A stretch of 64,000 nt of DNA, from the NCBI GenBank assembly GCA_036023115.1, contig JAYKKT010000091.1, positions 32,199,501-32,263,500 of the forward strand. Direction: 5' to 3'. The stretch's first letter is position 1, and each line of letters starts with the position of its first letter. This stretch comes from Brasenia schreberi. Taxonomy: Eukaryota; Streptophyta; Magnoliopsida; Nymphaeales; Cabombaceae. Shown here piece after piece: positions 9,804-22,584 of the stretch. The translations under genes were made by a program, and so were the position numbers. The notes under the pieces were generated by a model that searched no databases, was not told where the DNA came from, and worked only from the letters and a program-made list of their open reading frames with translations.

Positions 9804-10490
9804 GCTCTTTGACAATTAATTAAAATTATAAAATACCAAGACTATACATTTACTGTTTTATCCCTGAATGTTTGTCATATTCTTCATTTTGTTACTTAAC
9901 AAAAGTACTTTTATGCCCTTTTACTTTTTGCAGAATGCCATGAGACATATTTATAGTTATGTCCTTCACTATTTATTCAAATTACTGAATAACCAAGAAT
10001 TGTAATTTTATTGTTTTGTCCCTAGTTTTAGTTTAAATTACCAAAACAGATAAAAATTTAAAATTACATGTCTCGCCACTACTTGCAAAGAAATTACAGA
10101 AGTAGTTTGAAGGACTATTTTACTGTTCTAACCTCAAATTTGTTCTAAAATTTCAAAAACTATCTTAATTTGAGATATTTTCAATATGATACCTATTTGT
10201 TTTATGAAATTATTGTTAAGTGCCTAAAAATATTTATAGTTTAGTACTTGGATATTTTGGATACTGCAATTTAGTGCATAACTATATTTTATTATTAATT
10301 TCTTGGAAAATGTGTTATGGCTAATTATATGTTATTTGTTTTGTGTTTTTCATTTAAAATATTCAAAACCTCTGCTTGTTGTCTCTGCGAAATTACTAAA
10401 ATTGACTTCTAAAATATGTGTTTCTGAGTTGGCAAAGATAAAAAGGTTAAATGACTTAAATTTTCAAACAATTAAAGAAGAATCTAGTTG
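9804..10490 (+). other. Leader of E1, second part
   Basis: AT-rich untranslated leader continuing from before the RTE insertion. It is made of loosely repeated phrases of the type AAATTAC-A(n)-TTTTACCCC and is alignable by eye with E2 at 16320-16990 and E4 at 29930-30440. Confidence 0.7.
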
Positions 10491-13118
10491 ACCCTAACTT
10501 TAGAGGGCATTGATTATGTATTTAGAGAAACAATTTTACCCCTACTTCAGTTGTAATAGATGAAGAAAAATATAAGACATTTCTAAAGGATGATACTATA
10601 GCATGACTATAATGTTAACTTACATGGAAGATGACTTGATTAGGGTCTTCGAAGAATTTGAGATTGCTAAAGAGTTATTTGACTTTTTGACCACTAAATA
10701 TGATACTAAAGCTAAATTGCATGCCCATCTATTCTTTAAAAAATATCATTCTTATAAAATAAAAAAGATGATAATGTAGTTGAACATGTTAACCAAATGT
10801 TATAATTGTTAGAGATTTAACTGTAGTAACGTCAGTCATTCCTGAGCCAATGTAGATATCCACAATTCTAAATAGTCTTTCCCTTCTTCAAAGATGGTAA
10901 CCACAATCCTTAGACTTGGACCTCGTTTTATTATTTCTAAACTCCCATTGAAACTAGCAACTGACGAAGAATGTATGAACAAAAGTAAGAGAGAAAAATT
11001 ACTAGTTGGTCAAGATGATTTAGGGTAAAGCTGTAAAAACAATAAGAACAAGAAAAAACCAAATAAAAGATTTAGTAAAAATAACAATAAGAAGGACAAT
11101 TAGTTTTTCAAAAAATCGTAGAAATCTATTTCTCGGATAAAGTACTTCAATTGTGGTAAAATGGATAGTATAAATGAGACTTTCACAACAAGAACAACAA
11201 TGATGAGAACACTCAATGTCACGGTCCAACAGAGAAGTATGACATAATTTGCATCATTTTTAAGTACCTCTACTTGGACGGCCCTGTGGCTGTTTAGTAA
11301 ATCGACTCTAGAGTGACCTGACATATTTTAAAGAGCAAAGAGCGAGCGATTGATATAAAGGAATTCAATCCTAGAGAGCATCGAGTTTATATAGAAAATA
11401 ATACTTTTTCTGATCTTTTTGGGGTTGAGTCTTTTAGTTTTTTTGTATAAGGCATACAAATTGTACTTACTGATGTATTAATTCTGCCTTCTATTAAGTG
11501 TAATCTTGTATCGGTTAGGGTGGGAAAACATAGGAGGATATCTTTTCAGTTTTATTTGATGATGAACATGGTTGATTTAAACTGAATATAAATGAAAATG
11601 AAAGTTCTTCTTATCCTTATATTGATTGTGCTTGTGTAATTGATGTGAATGTATGAAATAAACACTTAGGGCATATAAGTTTGAATAAGTTGAGAAAATT
11701 AACGACTTTAATTTATTGCCTAAATTTCATGAAAACACTTTTAGTAAGTGTGAGGCTTATATATAAGGGAAAATGACCAAAAAATCATTTTTCAAAGAAA
11801 TATTTAGGACAACCCTATTAGAAGTTAGTCGCAACGATTTATGTGGACCCTTTAGAGTGAGATATCATTGTAAGAATGCATATTTTATAACCTTTATCAA
11901 TGACACATAAATTTGAGACACTTAAGATATTTAAAAGCAAGAAGTTGAAAATCAATTAGGGCAAACAATTTAAGTCCTAAAGTCAGACCGAGGTGGCGAA
12001 TATACCTCTACAAAATTCTTGAAATACTATAGACTTTGGTATTATAAAATAAAATACCATACCCAGAATACCTCAACAAAATAGTGTAGAAGAGAGATAT
12101 AAAAGGATCATATTGAATATGACTAGATCTATGTTAATTGATGTTTCTCTTTGTAGAGTGTTTTTGGGAGAAGCAATAATTACATTTGTATATATATTAA
12201 ATAGAGTACCGTGTGAGGTTGTATTATCTACATCGCATAAGATGTGATATGGTAGAAAACCAAACTTGAGTCATCTTAGGAGGTGGGGATCTGTCGTACA
12301 TGTGAAAATTCTTGATTAGTTTAGGGATAAACTATATAGTAGGCCCTTAAGATGTATTTTTATTGGATATCGCAATTGTATTAAGGAGTATCGATTTTAT
12401 CATAAGGACCTTAATTTAATAGAAAGTAGGGATGTTGAATTCTTAGAAGAAACTAAGAATGTCATTTTTGAAAATGATGATGAATATATTGATGATCTAG
12501 TGGATCTAGATCTATCGTCATTTAAACTCATGGATTCTGGTACGAATGACCTTTCTAAGAGTACTAAAATTTTAAGTAGACATAAAAGTCCTAAGATCAC
12601 TCCGTCCTACTTGAAGGATTATCAAACTTATCTTACATAGAAAATGTATAATTCAATATTTTTAGATGAATTGACTGATAACATGTTATTCAACAAGCTA
12701 TTAGCTCATCTGAATCATTAGATTGAAAAAAAACCATGTATGAGAAAATTGAATTCATTGAGAAAAACTAAGTGTGGGAATTGAAAGATTTGTCAAAAGG
12801 AAGAAAAACCATAGGCTATAAATGAGTTCTTAAAAATAAATATAAAGTTGATAGAACGATCGATAAGTTTAAGGTGAGGTTAATTGCAAAGGGATTCTCA
12901 CAAAAGGAGGAGATAAATTATGTTGAAACATATTCTCTAGTTGCAAAATTTGCATCCATTAGAATTATTTTAGCTATTTCATTATATTATTATTTGGATT
13001 TACATCAGTTAGATGTAATTTACGTGCAACTAGAAAATGATACAACTTGAAAAAACTCCAAAACAGTGGGAGGCAAAATCACTCTATCCTAAATTGACTC
13101 AAGTGTTCAAGTGGGAGA
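10490..13118 (+). pseudogene. E1 gag-pol remnant (gag, protease, integrase, partial RT)
   Basis: Heavily mutated but collinear with E4. Gag phrases (AKELFD, TKYDTKAKLH, NVVEHVNQ) lie at 10600-10990. The pre-integrase and integrase regions lie at about 11640-12330, including TPQQN and RYKR near 12080, PCEVVLSTSHKM near 12220 and NLSHLRRWGS near 12270. The linker DDEYIDDLVDLDLS is near 12480 and early RT (NYVETYS, LDLHQLDV) runs to about 13020. The RT then stops abruptly and joins the sequence that normally precedes the 3' LTR. Many stops and frameshifts exist. Confidence 0.85.
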
Positions 13119-13543
13119 AGTAAGTTATTGGTGGCCACTTTCATCCCCAATAACAACAACTATGAAATGCGAGAAGAAGGGCCAGGCCCTCTTCTCGGAT
13201 TTGATGAGTTGCTTTTATAAAAGAAAAAATTTATAGGAAAAGTAATATTTTGCTTTTAAAAAGGATACAAACATTTCTCAGGTAAACATAAAAATAACTC
13301 ATGAAAACCCTTTGCGGGTAAAGGAACATATAGAAGAGAAAAAAGCCTAAGTACTTATAAAATGGAAAAAACGAATAAAGAGAGATATACACAATAACAA
13401 AAAGTCTCTTCTTATGAAAACCCTCATTGGGTAACCGTACACCTCCCTCCCCTTCTTCCTCCGCCTTTTCTTCTTCTTCTTCCGTGTAGGGGCTTGCTTC
13501 CGCATCATCCTCAGTCTGCTATGACTCGGTTGCATTGCCAACA
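13119..13543 (+). repeat. 3' LTR of copia E1
   Basis: It follows a purine-rich tract (GTGGGAGA) and is similar along its length to 5055-5476. It ends CCAACA, then ACAAC as the decayed target duplication. Confidence 0.85.
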
Positions 13544-13548
13544 ACAAC

Positions 13549-14855
13549 TTGAGTGCCATGAAATCATGATCAAGTATGTAAAGCTTCATCTGTCATAATC
13601 ATTTCAAAGAAGCCAACTTCTTGAGTATGGTCTCTTAGGTAGTACTAATAATAAGTAGCAATGGGCTGTGCACAGTCTTGTATATTTTGTGCTGCTAAAG
13701 ATGTCTTGACCTTCTTAAGCTTGTAATTCTTTGCTTCAAATATGTCAAAGCAGTTGGATATGGAGTTTACTGAACAAGTTTGATTAAGGCTTAACATAAA
13801 TGATTACATAAATGGTCCTTAGCGATCATAAAGTTTTGAATTTATTTACAATATTATATGTGATAAATATATCAAAGATGAATTCCATACTGCATTGTTT
13901 CTACTACACATTTCTTGAAATCGTTACGTATAATAATATTAACTCCATTTTAAGCTCTCAAATTTACATAATACCATAGCTTGAACCTTGTTTATTAAGT
14001 ACTAAAACTTAAAACTTTTGAATGACCTAAGCCTCCGAAAGCGTGATTGGCACAAACTGCTGTAAGAGTTGAACCTTCACCATAGCATAATTAATTTTTG
14101 ATTCAAGAATTCTCCAAAAAATTTCTTCCACGAAATTCGACAAAATCCGGTGAAGGCTTATCATAACTCTAACAAAACTCTGGACGGGAACCTACGAACT
14201 CTAGCTAGTTCCAAGGATCCAATGGAACTCTGACGAGGTTTTGACAAGACACCAACAAGGTAATCAATTAGGGGGAGAACAAAGATGAATCCTTCAAACC
14301 CCCTCATACATTCTGATAGAATTCAAAATTTGAGAGTTTGAGTGACAGAATTCTATTTTCACTTCCAAGAGACTCCCAAAACAAGAACTTGATATTGGCA
14401 AGGATTAATAATTGCTCTCCATTAAATCCACCTCAATACAATTGCACCTCATCTTTAAAATATTGAATTCTGGCCATAAGTGTGCTTGACCTGAACTCTG
14501 CATTGTATGTGCGTGTGTGTGCGCATACACAGTGTGGGGTTGCAGTCGGGTTGACATGGAATGAGTCTGTACCTTAGAGAAAGCTATTCAGGTCCGGCCC
14601 ACCATATTTTCACTCGGACAGAAAGTAACCCGACACGAACTTGACCGGTTGACCTGATTGGTGACCCTTCAAAGAGGGGGTACCATAGTTGCTTTAAAGT
14701 GGGTTAGATCACCGATTGCAGTTATTCTTCATCCCTTTCCAGTCTCACATTTCTCAAAGATTCATTGCATATTATCACACCCAAAAAGTATACATATGCT
14801 TCTTTAGATACTTGTGATCATGCTGCTCTCTATCCTATATATACGAGAGAGAGAA
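13549..14855. other. Region upstream of the NTF2-like gene
   Basis: No coding region recognised. It presumably contains the promoter of the NTF2-like gene. A TATATATA string lies at about 14836, only about 20 bases before the ATG, which is rather close for a TATA box serving that start. Confidence 0.4.
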
Positions 14856-15095
14856 ATGGAAGGAGAAAATAAGTTGGATCAACAAATAGAGAGAGTTGCC
14901 TGGGCATTTGCTGATCATTATTATTATTTGTTTGACAATGATCAGACTTCACTAGTATAGCAGCCATCATCACTGCGACTTTTCAAGGCCAGAGGATTCA
15001 AGGGTCGTTTGACATATCCCAGAGGCTCTACCAGCTGCCGTTCGATCAGTGCAAGCATTCGAATTCCACCATCGATTCTCAACCCTTCGCTATTA

Positions 15096-15508
15096 TGTAA
15101 GTTTTGGTGGCCACTTTCGTCCCAGTAACAATAACAATAAAAGACGGAAAGAATAACCATATATTCTCGGATTTCATGAGTTACCTTTCTTATTAAAGAA
15201 AGATTTAGAAGAAAAACAATTTTGCTTTTTTAAAAAAGGTTACAAACATATCCTGTAAAAATGACTTTAATGGAAAGCCTAGAGAGAAAAACAAGAAAGA
15301 GGAAAAAACCAAGTATTTATAGAATGAAAAAAATGAATACAAAAATATATATAACAAAACTCTCTTCCTCGGAAAATCCTTTGCGAGTAAACATGTGCAT
15401 CCCTCCCCTTTTTCCTCTTCTTTTTTTTTCTTCTTCTCCCTTATAGGGGTTTTTATTTTGCATCGCTCACAGGTCTGCTGTGACTCGTCTGCACCAACTG
15501 CACCATCA
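15096..15508 (+). repeat. 5' LTR of E2
   Basis: It starts TGTAAGTT and ends CACCATCA, directly followed by the primer-binding site. It aligns with 20684-20970, which lacks an internal block. Confidence 0.88.
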
Positions 15509-15523
15509 TTGGTACCAGACCCA
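15509..15523 (+). other. Primer-binding site of E2
   Basis: TTGGTACCAGACCC follows the 5' LTR. It is a diverged form of the TGGTATCAGAGCC initiator tRNA-Met complement. Confidence 0.75.
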
Positions 15524-16990
15524 GGTTATTCTTTTTGACTGTTTAAGGTACACAGTTCCTATTACAAAAGAAAGGGAGAGGGAAAATGATGCCAAAAATG
15601 TAAGAGGGTTAGAGAACTTGCTATCACGGTCGACAACTGGAAGCCACCTTTGATGAGGCAGCCTGAGGCAAGTCAAAGTTGACAATGGAAAGTCGCCTCT
15701 GATGAGGTAGCCTAAGGCAGGTCATAGATTACAACCACATGCCTCCATATAGTCATGACTTGAGGCTCACAACCGAGGGAGGAGACAGATGGGATGAGAA
15801 AGAAAACAAAAGGATTACCTCTCTCCTCGTTGTCTCAGTTTCTTTAGAAGTAAGAGAAATGAGAACGAGAGAGACAATAGACTCTTTCTCCTAGGAACAA
15901 AGTACCGTCAAGAAACACAAAGGAAGAAGAAGACGAGAGGGGAAGAAAAGGTTTTCACAACTCTCTCTCCTCAGGCTTTAATAGCCTCAACGGGTTTCGC
16001 CAAAACCAAGGGCATAGAAACCGCCCATGATGGCAGTTTTCAGAAAACCAGAATTGAAAATTGCTTGCGATTTATGGTATTAAAAGACTATTCTATCCCT
16101 ACTAGTTCTAGGAATTACAATATGCCATCATGCAAAATTACAATTTAGCCAATTTTTTTTAAATTAAAAGACCAAATTGCCCCTATCATCTAAGAGTATT
16201 ACAGTATGCTACTGTATAATTTATGAAAATATCCAGATATTTTAAAATAAAATGTCTAAAACATCCCTATATGACTAAAAATATAGATCTACCCTTTGGC
16301 AATTAGTTAAAATTACAAAATACCAGATTGTAGATTTATGGTATTGTCCCATTTAACTTGTCGATTTACAATAACCAATATTCAATGTGGTTTTACGATT
16401 GAGTCCTGGACTATTCATCATATTATCTGTTATGCCACTTGAGAAAAGTACTTTTCTGCCATTGAACTTTCTACAGAATGCCAGGAGACAAATTTACTAT
16501 TATATCCTTCACTATTTAATTACAGAATAAACAAGAATTATAGTTTTACTATTCTGTCCCTAATTTTTAGTTTATTTTACTAAAACAAAAAAAAGTTAAA
16601 ATTATAGGTCTACCCACTACTTGCAAAGAAATTACAATAGTTTGAAGGACTATTTTACTGTTATGTCCTCATATTTCTTCTAAAATTTTAGATATTTTCA
16701 ATATGGTACCTGTTTGTTATATGAAATTGCTGTTAAGTGCCTGTAAATATTTATAGTTGATTACCTGGATATTGTGGATACTATAATTTAGTACGTGACT
16801 ATTTTTTATTGTTGATTTCTTAGAAAATGTCTTATGGCTAATTATTTGTTGCTTGTTTTATGTTTTTTATTTAAAATATTTAGATCCTCTACTGTTGTCT
16901 CTTCCAAATTATTAAAAAATGACATTTAGAATTTGTTTTTTTGAATTAGGAAAGACAGAAAAGTTAAATTGACTTAAATTTTTAAATGTA
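15524..16990 (+). other. Untranslated leader of E2
   Basis: Purine-rich first half with a doubled GATGAGGCAGCCTGAGG-type phrase (near 15652 and 15700). The AT-rich second half has recurrent AATTACA...TTTACCCC phrases. No coding potential. Confidence 0.7.
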
Positions 16991-18130
16991 GAAAAGAAGA
17001 ATCACGTTGGCCTCTAACTTTAGATGGTATTGATTATATACTTTGGGAAACAATTTTACCCCTCTTACAATTACAACAGATGAAGATAAATATAAATATA
17101 AGGTATTTCTAAAGGTTGACACCAGAACGAGTACTATAATGTTAACTAACATGGAAGATGACTTGATTAGGGTCTTTGAAGAATTTAAGACTGCTAAAGA
17201 TTTATTTTACTATTTGATCACTGAATATGATACTACAACTAAGCTGCATGTCTAACTATTCCTTCAAAAATACAATTCTTATAAAATGAAAGAAGGTGAT
17301 AATGTAGTTGAACATGTTAACCAAATGTTGGTAATGAATAACGATTTAGCTATAGAGAAATCATAATTCTTGAACCGATAGAGACATCCACAATTCTAAA
17401 CAGTCTCCCCATTCCTAAAACATGGTAGCTACAACTCTTAGACTTGGACTTAATTTATTGTTTCTGAACTCCAATTGAAACTAGCAATTGAATAAGAATA
17501 TATGAACAAAAATAAAAGAAAAAAATTGGTAGTTGCTCAAGATGATTTAGGGTCAAACTCTAAAAACATCTAAAATAAGAAAAAAAGCAAATAAAATATT
17601 TGATAAGAATAACAACAAGAAGGGCGGTCTATTTTTTAAAAAATCATCAGAATATGGTTATTGGATAAAGTCCTTCAACTGTGACAAAATGGGAACAACT
17701 AATGATAGTGGAAAAAAAAATGGATAGTCTTATGCCATGTGAAGTACTTCACTGGACTGTTGCAACAAAAATAACAACAGTGGAAACAACTAAAGGACGG
17801 CCTAATAGAGAAGCATGACATAATTTATGCCATTTTTGAGTGCCTTTATATGGACCGTCTTGTGATTGGTTGGTGGATCGACTCTGAAGCGATTCATTAT
17901 ATCTCAAAGAGTAAAGAGAGACTGATGGATTTAAAGGAATCCAATCTTGGGAAGCATCAAGTTTATATGAGAAATAATACTTTTTTGATGTTCTTGGGGT
18001 TAGGTCATATACTAATTGTGCCTCTATTAGGCAAATCTTGTATCTACCTTGTTAAAAAAAGGGTTTGAGGTCAGGTTTATTCATGACAAGGTTACTATAA
18101 AAAAAATGGCAATATAGCTTTTTCAGGTTT
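16990..18130 (+). pseudogene. E2 gag and protease remnant
   Basis: Gag (about 17000-17600) contains DDLIRVFEEFKTAKD, EYDTTTKLHV and NVVEHVNQML, as in E4. The protease region (about 17850-18060) contains GWWIDSEA, where the catalytic Asp-Ser-Gly reads Asp-Ser-Glu. Several frameshifts and stops. Confidence 0.8.
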
Positions 18131-18199
18131 ATTTAATGTTGAACATGGTTTGTTTAAACTAAATATAAATGAAATGAAAGTTTTTCCTCTTCTTATATT

Positions 18200-18497
18200 G
18201 ATTGTGTTTGTGCAATTGATGCACATGTATGACATAAACGCTTAGGGCATATAAGTTTGAATAAGTTGAGAAAATTAACCAATTTTAACTTATTGCATGG
18301 ATTTCATGAAAACACTTTTAATAAGTGTGAGGCCTATATATAAGAAAAAATGACGAGAAAATTATTTTCAAAGAAATAATTAGGGCAACAACCCTATTAG
18401 AAGTTATTGACACCGATTTATATGAACCCTTGAGGATAAGATCTTATCATAGAAATATTTATTTTATAACCTTTATCGATGATTATTCGAGATATAC

Positions 18498-18539
<42 letters not shown>

Positions 18540-20496
18540 TAACACATAAATGTGAGGTGTTTGAGGTATTTAAAGAATATAAGTAAAAAGTTGAAAATTA
18601 ATTAGGGTAGACAATTAAAGTCTTAAGGTAAGATCGAGGTGGTAAATATACAGCTACAAAATTATTGAAATACTATAAAGGCTTTGGTATTAAAAAATCA
18701 AATATCATGCTCAAAACACCTCAACAAATGGGGTAGCTGAGAGATATAACAGGACACTGTGAGTGATGATGAATGCATTGATGATCTTATAGATCTAGAT
18801 TCGTTGTCATTTGAAGCCATAGATTCCGATCGAAATGGCCTTCTTAAGAGAACTGAAATTTTAAGTGGACATAAAAGACCTAGAGTTACACCTTCCTATT
18901 TAAAGGATTATCACACTTATCTTGTAGAGAAAGTGTGAAATTTAGTGGATTTAGATGAGTTGACTGATAACATGACATATTAGTAAGCTATCAACTCATC
19001 TGAATCAAAAGACTAGAAAAAAGCCATGGATGAAGAAATTTAATCTATTGAGAAAAATGAAGTTTGAGACTGATTTATCAAAAGGAAGGAAAGTCATAGG
19101 TTGTAAATAAGTCCTCAAAAAGAAATAAAGAGTCAATCAAACAATCGACAAATTTTAGGTGAGCTTGGTTGTAAAGGGATTCTTGTAAAAGGAAATGATT
19201 GATTATGTTGAGATATATTTTTCGGTTTTGAAATTTGCATCCATTAGAACTATTCTGGCTATTTCAACATATTATGATTTGAACTTACATTAGTTTGATA
19301 TAAAGACCGCCTTTCTAAATGAAGATTTAGATGAAATCATCTATATACAATAACCAAAATGATATGTTGTTAAAGGCAAAAAAGATAAAGTATATTGGTT
19401 AAAAAAATTCCTATATGACCTTAAACTGTCATGTCGTCAATGGTATTTTACTTTTCAAAATACAATTCTAAAACTTAGGTTTGTGGCTAATGAACTTAAA
19501 CACTGTGTGTATGTTTGGAACAATGAGAGTCACTTTGTCATTTTATCGTTATACCTCGATGACATATTGTTGAATGAGAATGACAATGAGATGATTGTTA
19601 AAACCAAATTATAGTTAAGCTGAAGGTTCAAAATAATGGATATGGGAGATACATCCTATATTCTAAGTACAAAGATTTCTCGTGATAGATAATCTAATCT
19701 TCTATGTTTGAGTCAAGAGAGGTATATTAATTATATCCTCAAGAAGTTTAAAATGGGTGAGTGAAAGTATGTAGCTACACCCGTTGCTAAAGGGATAAAA
19801 TTGAGTTAGGAGATTGTCCTGGTGAGAGAGAATGTTCCTTATACACAAACTGTGGTTAGCTTGATGTATGCAATTTTGTGTAGAAGACCTAATATCAACT
19901 TTGCTTGGTCTTATGAGTATATAAGTGATCTTAGTTAGCAGTATTGGATAGCTGTGAAAAAGATTCTAAGATATCTGAAAGGAACAAAAGACTTGAAACT
20001 GTATTTTCAAGCATATGAACTGAAAGTGATAGAATACTTAGATGCCAACTTTGTTGGGAAAAAAGATGACAACAAGTCAACCTCTAATAAAATATTCTTA
20101 TTTGGAGGTGGTGGTTTTTCTTTGGCTTACAAGAATCAGGATTGTGTAGCATTGCATATATAAGAAGCCAAATATATTGCTTGTAGCATGGCTGCAAAGA
20201 GTGTCATTTGGATATGCCGCTTCATACATGATGTGAAGTCGGATATAGCCAATGAGTCTGTTGTCATTTATTGTGATGACAATGCAACAATTACTCTTAT
20301 TAAGAGTGAAGCTAATAGCTCAAGAAGTAAATATATAATGGCTAAATATCATTATGTTCGTGATATGCCTAAAAGAAATAAGATATCTATTTCTTATATA
20401 CTAACTGATGATATGTTGGCTAACCCCTTGACTAAAGACATCTCACAAGAACTTTTTACTAAATATGTTACGCATATGAGTTTGAGATATGTCTAA
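18200..20496 (+). pseudogene. E2 integrase, RT and RNase H remnant
   Basis: The integrase zinc-finger area and catalytic core start near 18220 (the HTDLCGP-like segment is mutated) and are interrupted by a TA microsatellite at 18499-18537. After RYNRT near 18750 the sequence jumps to the linker DECIDDLIDLD, so the integrase C-terminus and chromodomain-like part are deleted. RT (about 19020-19960) keeps traces of the LYLDDILL box. RNase H (19954-20496) reads ILRYLKGTKDLKLYFQ, LDANFVGKKDDNKST and CDDNATITLIKS and ends LRYV, like E4. Confidence 0.85.
18499..18537 (+). repeat. TA microsatellite inside the E2 integrase
   Basis: An uninterrupted TA run of about 39 bases lies where relatives encode RY-x-YIYLL with a short TATATATC. 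The run appears to be an expansion of that coding string. Confidence 0.9.
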
Positions 20497-20683
20497 AGTA
20501 TGAGTGTAAAAATACACTTTATTGATTGTTATGCAAGTAAAACATATTGATTATAGAAAACCATATAACAGGTAAAAGTTATAATTTACTTGTAACTAGA
20601 AAATGATACAACTTGGTAAAACCCAAAATAGTGGGAGGCAAAACTAGTATATCATAAATTTGCTCAAGTGGCGAAGTTGGAGA

Positions 20684-20970
20684 TGTAAGTTATTGGTGGT
20701 TACTTTCGGTTCCAACAACAACAACCATGAAATGCGAGAAGAAGAGCTGGCTTTAACGAAAAACCGAGAGAAAAAAAACAAGAAAGAGAAAAAAGCCAAT
20801 TATTCATAGAATGGGAAAAACGAATACAAAAATATATAACAAAACTCTCTTCCCGCGGGTAACCGTGCGCCTCCCTCCCCTGCTCTTTTTAATCTTCTTC
20901 TTATCCCTTGCAGGGGTTTTGCTTCCGCATCGCTCACAGGTCTGACTCGGCTGCACCTACTGTACCATCA
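20684..20970 (+). repeat. 3' LTR of E2
   Basis: It starts TGTAAGTTATTGG after GGAGA and ends TACCATCA. It is about 125 bp shorter than the 5' LTR because of an internal deletion after GAAGAGCTGGC. Confidence 0.88.
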
Positions 20971-21379
20971 TATTCCAGGTGGAACCCTTGTCTTTGTGAG
21001 TGGCAACTTGCGTTTGCCTCGAGAAGAGCATAAACTAAGGTTTAGTCAGGTAAATTACCCTCTCATCTCCTCCCGCACAAACACAACACAGAAGCTGGCT
21101 TTGATTTTGGTAGTTTATTGCCTTTTCCTTCTCCATATATTTCATGTTAACATCTTGAAATTCACGAACTTGACATTTTAACCATTGAAAATATCATATA
21201 ACATCCTGTCATCATGAAAAACAAATTAGAGAGCTTGTGGGGCTGTGTTAAAAGGTGCCAACCGGCAACCATCAATTATTAATCCGCATGGAATTGTTGT
21301 GCAGATGTTTCACTTGGTTCCGACGATGCAGGGGAGCTTCTTTGTGCAAAACGATATTTTCCGCCTCAACTATGGCTGA

Positions 21380-22575
21380 GATGCTGCAGCCATTGTGCAC
21401 CCAACCATATTGATCTAATGGATGAACGGATGGCTCGAATCTGCTTAATTTTGACGGCATTTGGTACCTTTGGTTGCTATCTGGTCCTTGTATCAATGGA
21501 TCTCTGTTTGTGTGTATGAGCCACTTTGGAGCCCGCTCTTATTTTACACAGTTGAGTTACACTTTGGAGCCTTCCAATGCTCGGGCGACTCTAAGATTTC
21601 CCCACTTGCATGAAACTGAAACAAGCAATTCTTATTTATTGAGACTTCCTGCAATTTTAACCCGAATTAGCTCTGCATCTGTTTCTTCAGCTAATTGGCA
21701 ACATATCTAGGACTACACATCGTCAGTACATAGACAGCGCCATAAAGATATCTTGAGTTAGTGCCGAAATGGGATCCGCAATGGCTGGAGACGAGATTCG
21801 CGTGCAAAAACATAAGCAAGAGAGCTTCTACTTGAGCTTTCCAAGATAAAAAGTACATCAACAGCCATTTGATCTCCATTGAAGTCTGCAATTGAATTCC
21901 TTAGAAACTAGTGAATGTAAACAACTAGATTGCCCCTCCACTGAAGTCGTTCTAGCCAAGGGGGTTAGTCTCTTCACAAAAATAAAATTGTGTCGTGATT
22001 GGAGGCTGCTTATTTCTGAAAATACATTCTCATGATCCCCAAAAATAAATACTGGCATAAGAATACATTGTTAAGAGGTGGGCAGGATTATATATAAGGC
22101 ACATTACCTTGTGTTAATATCTACACTGAGAGTCGTTTGGCATGCATTTGAAATACACAACGGTGTTCACCAAAATATTAAAGAACATGTTCCCTTTCCA
22201 TTTTGGAGATGCCATATCAGAGAACAAGCCTCTCCAATGGCATGAACGCATAGTCGGCTATGAAGATCCCCATAGCATAGATGCTGTTTGTCTACCAAAT
22301 TCTTTTACATGAATGTGAAACGATATGTAACGTACATGGGCCTACCAGAAATCCAGGGAGATACGCAGCCAGCCCCATGGAAACATGGTGAGAGAATGTT
22401 AACATGTCGAGCAGCAAAGGACTTGATGAAACCAATTGGTTTGTTGGCTTGGAATAGGCTCCGGTGTCGGCATTGGTGTTGGCGTCCACTCTTCCTTCTT
22501 GACTCTGATTGATCGACTCTTTATTTCTTCCGTTGTTAAGCTGCAAATTCCAGTGACAGATATTTAAGATTGATT
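21380..22575. other. 3' flank of the NTF2-like gene; no gene recognised
   Basis: The first part is presumably the NTF2 3' UTR. The remainder shows no coding region or element that I can support. Confidence 0.4.
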
Positions 22576-22584
22576 AGTCAATTT

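Larger units (their letters stand above)
5055..13543 (+). mobile_element. Ty1/copia retrotransposon E1 with nested RTE insertions
   Basis: Two related LTRs (5055-5476 and 13119-13543) bound the element. The flanking 5-mers ATAAC (5050-5054) and ACAAC (13544-13548) match at four of five positions, as expected of a decayed target duplication. A primer-binding site follows the 5' LTR. The order is then a long leader, gag, protease, integrase and part of RT. Two RTE insertions split the leader. The RT frame runs near 13025 straight into the pre-LTR segment, so most of RT and all of RNase H are missing. E1 is closely related to E2, E3 and E4. It is heavily degraded by stops and frameshifts. Confidence 0.9.
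15096..20970 (+). mobile_element. Ty1/copia retrotransposon E2, inserted in the NTF2-like exon
   Basis: LTRs at 15096-15508 and 20684-20970 both run TGTAAG...ATCA. Target-site copies are TATTA (15091-15095) and TATTC (20971-20975); TATTC fits the interrupted reading frame, so the left copy has probably mutated. Between them lie a primer-binding site, a leader of about 1.5 kb, gag, protease, integrase with an internal deletion, RT, RNase H and a purine tract. All coding parts carry stops. E2 belongs to the same family as E1, as the LTRs are alike. Confidence 0.93.
14856..21379 (+). pseudogene. NTF2-like gene, coding exon split by copia E2
   Basis: NTF2 carries Ran-GDP into the nucleus; plant NTF2 proteins are about 123-126 residues. 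The first part (14856-15095) reads MEGENKLDQQIERVAWAF, DHYYYLFDND and, in another frame, FQGQRIQG, QRLYQLPFDQCKH and STIDSQPFAI. The second part resumes after E2 at 20976 (GGTLVFVSGNLRL, EEHKLRFSQ) to a GT donor at 21050. The last exon, 21305-21379, reads MFHLVPTMQGSFF, NDIFRLNYG and stop. The conserved ending and the real intron (21050-21304, GT-AG) show an authentic gene locus, not a processed copy. A one-base frameshift brings a TAG at 14958-14960, a second lesion independent of E2. It is probably non-functional unless the shift is an assembly error and E2 is spliced out. Confidence 0.9.

Noticed and set aside
21474..21710. A 78-residue frame behind the NTF2 stop
   Set aside because: It lies in the presumed 3' UTR and flank and has no recognisable motif.
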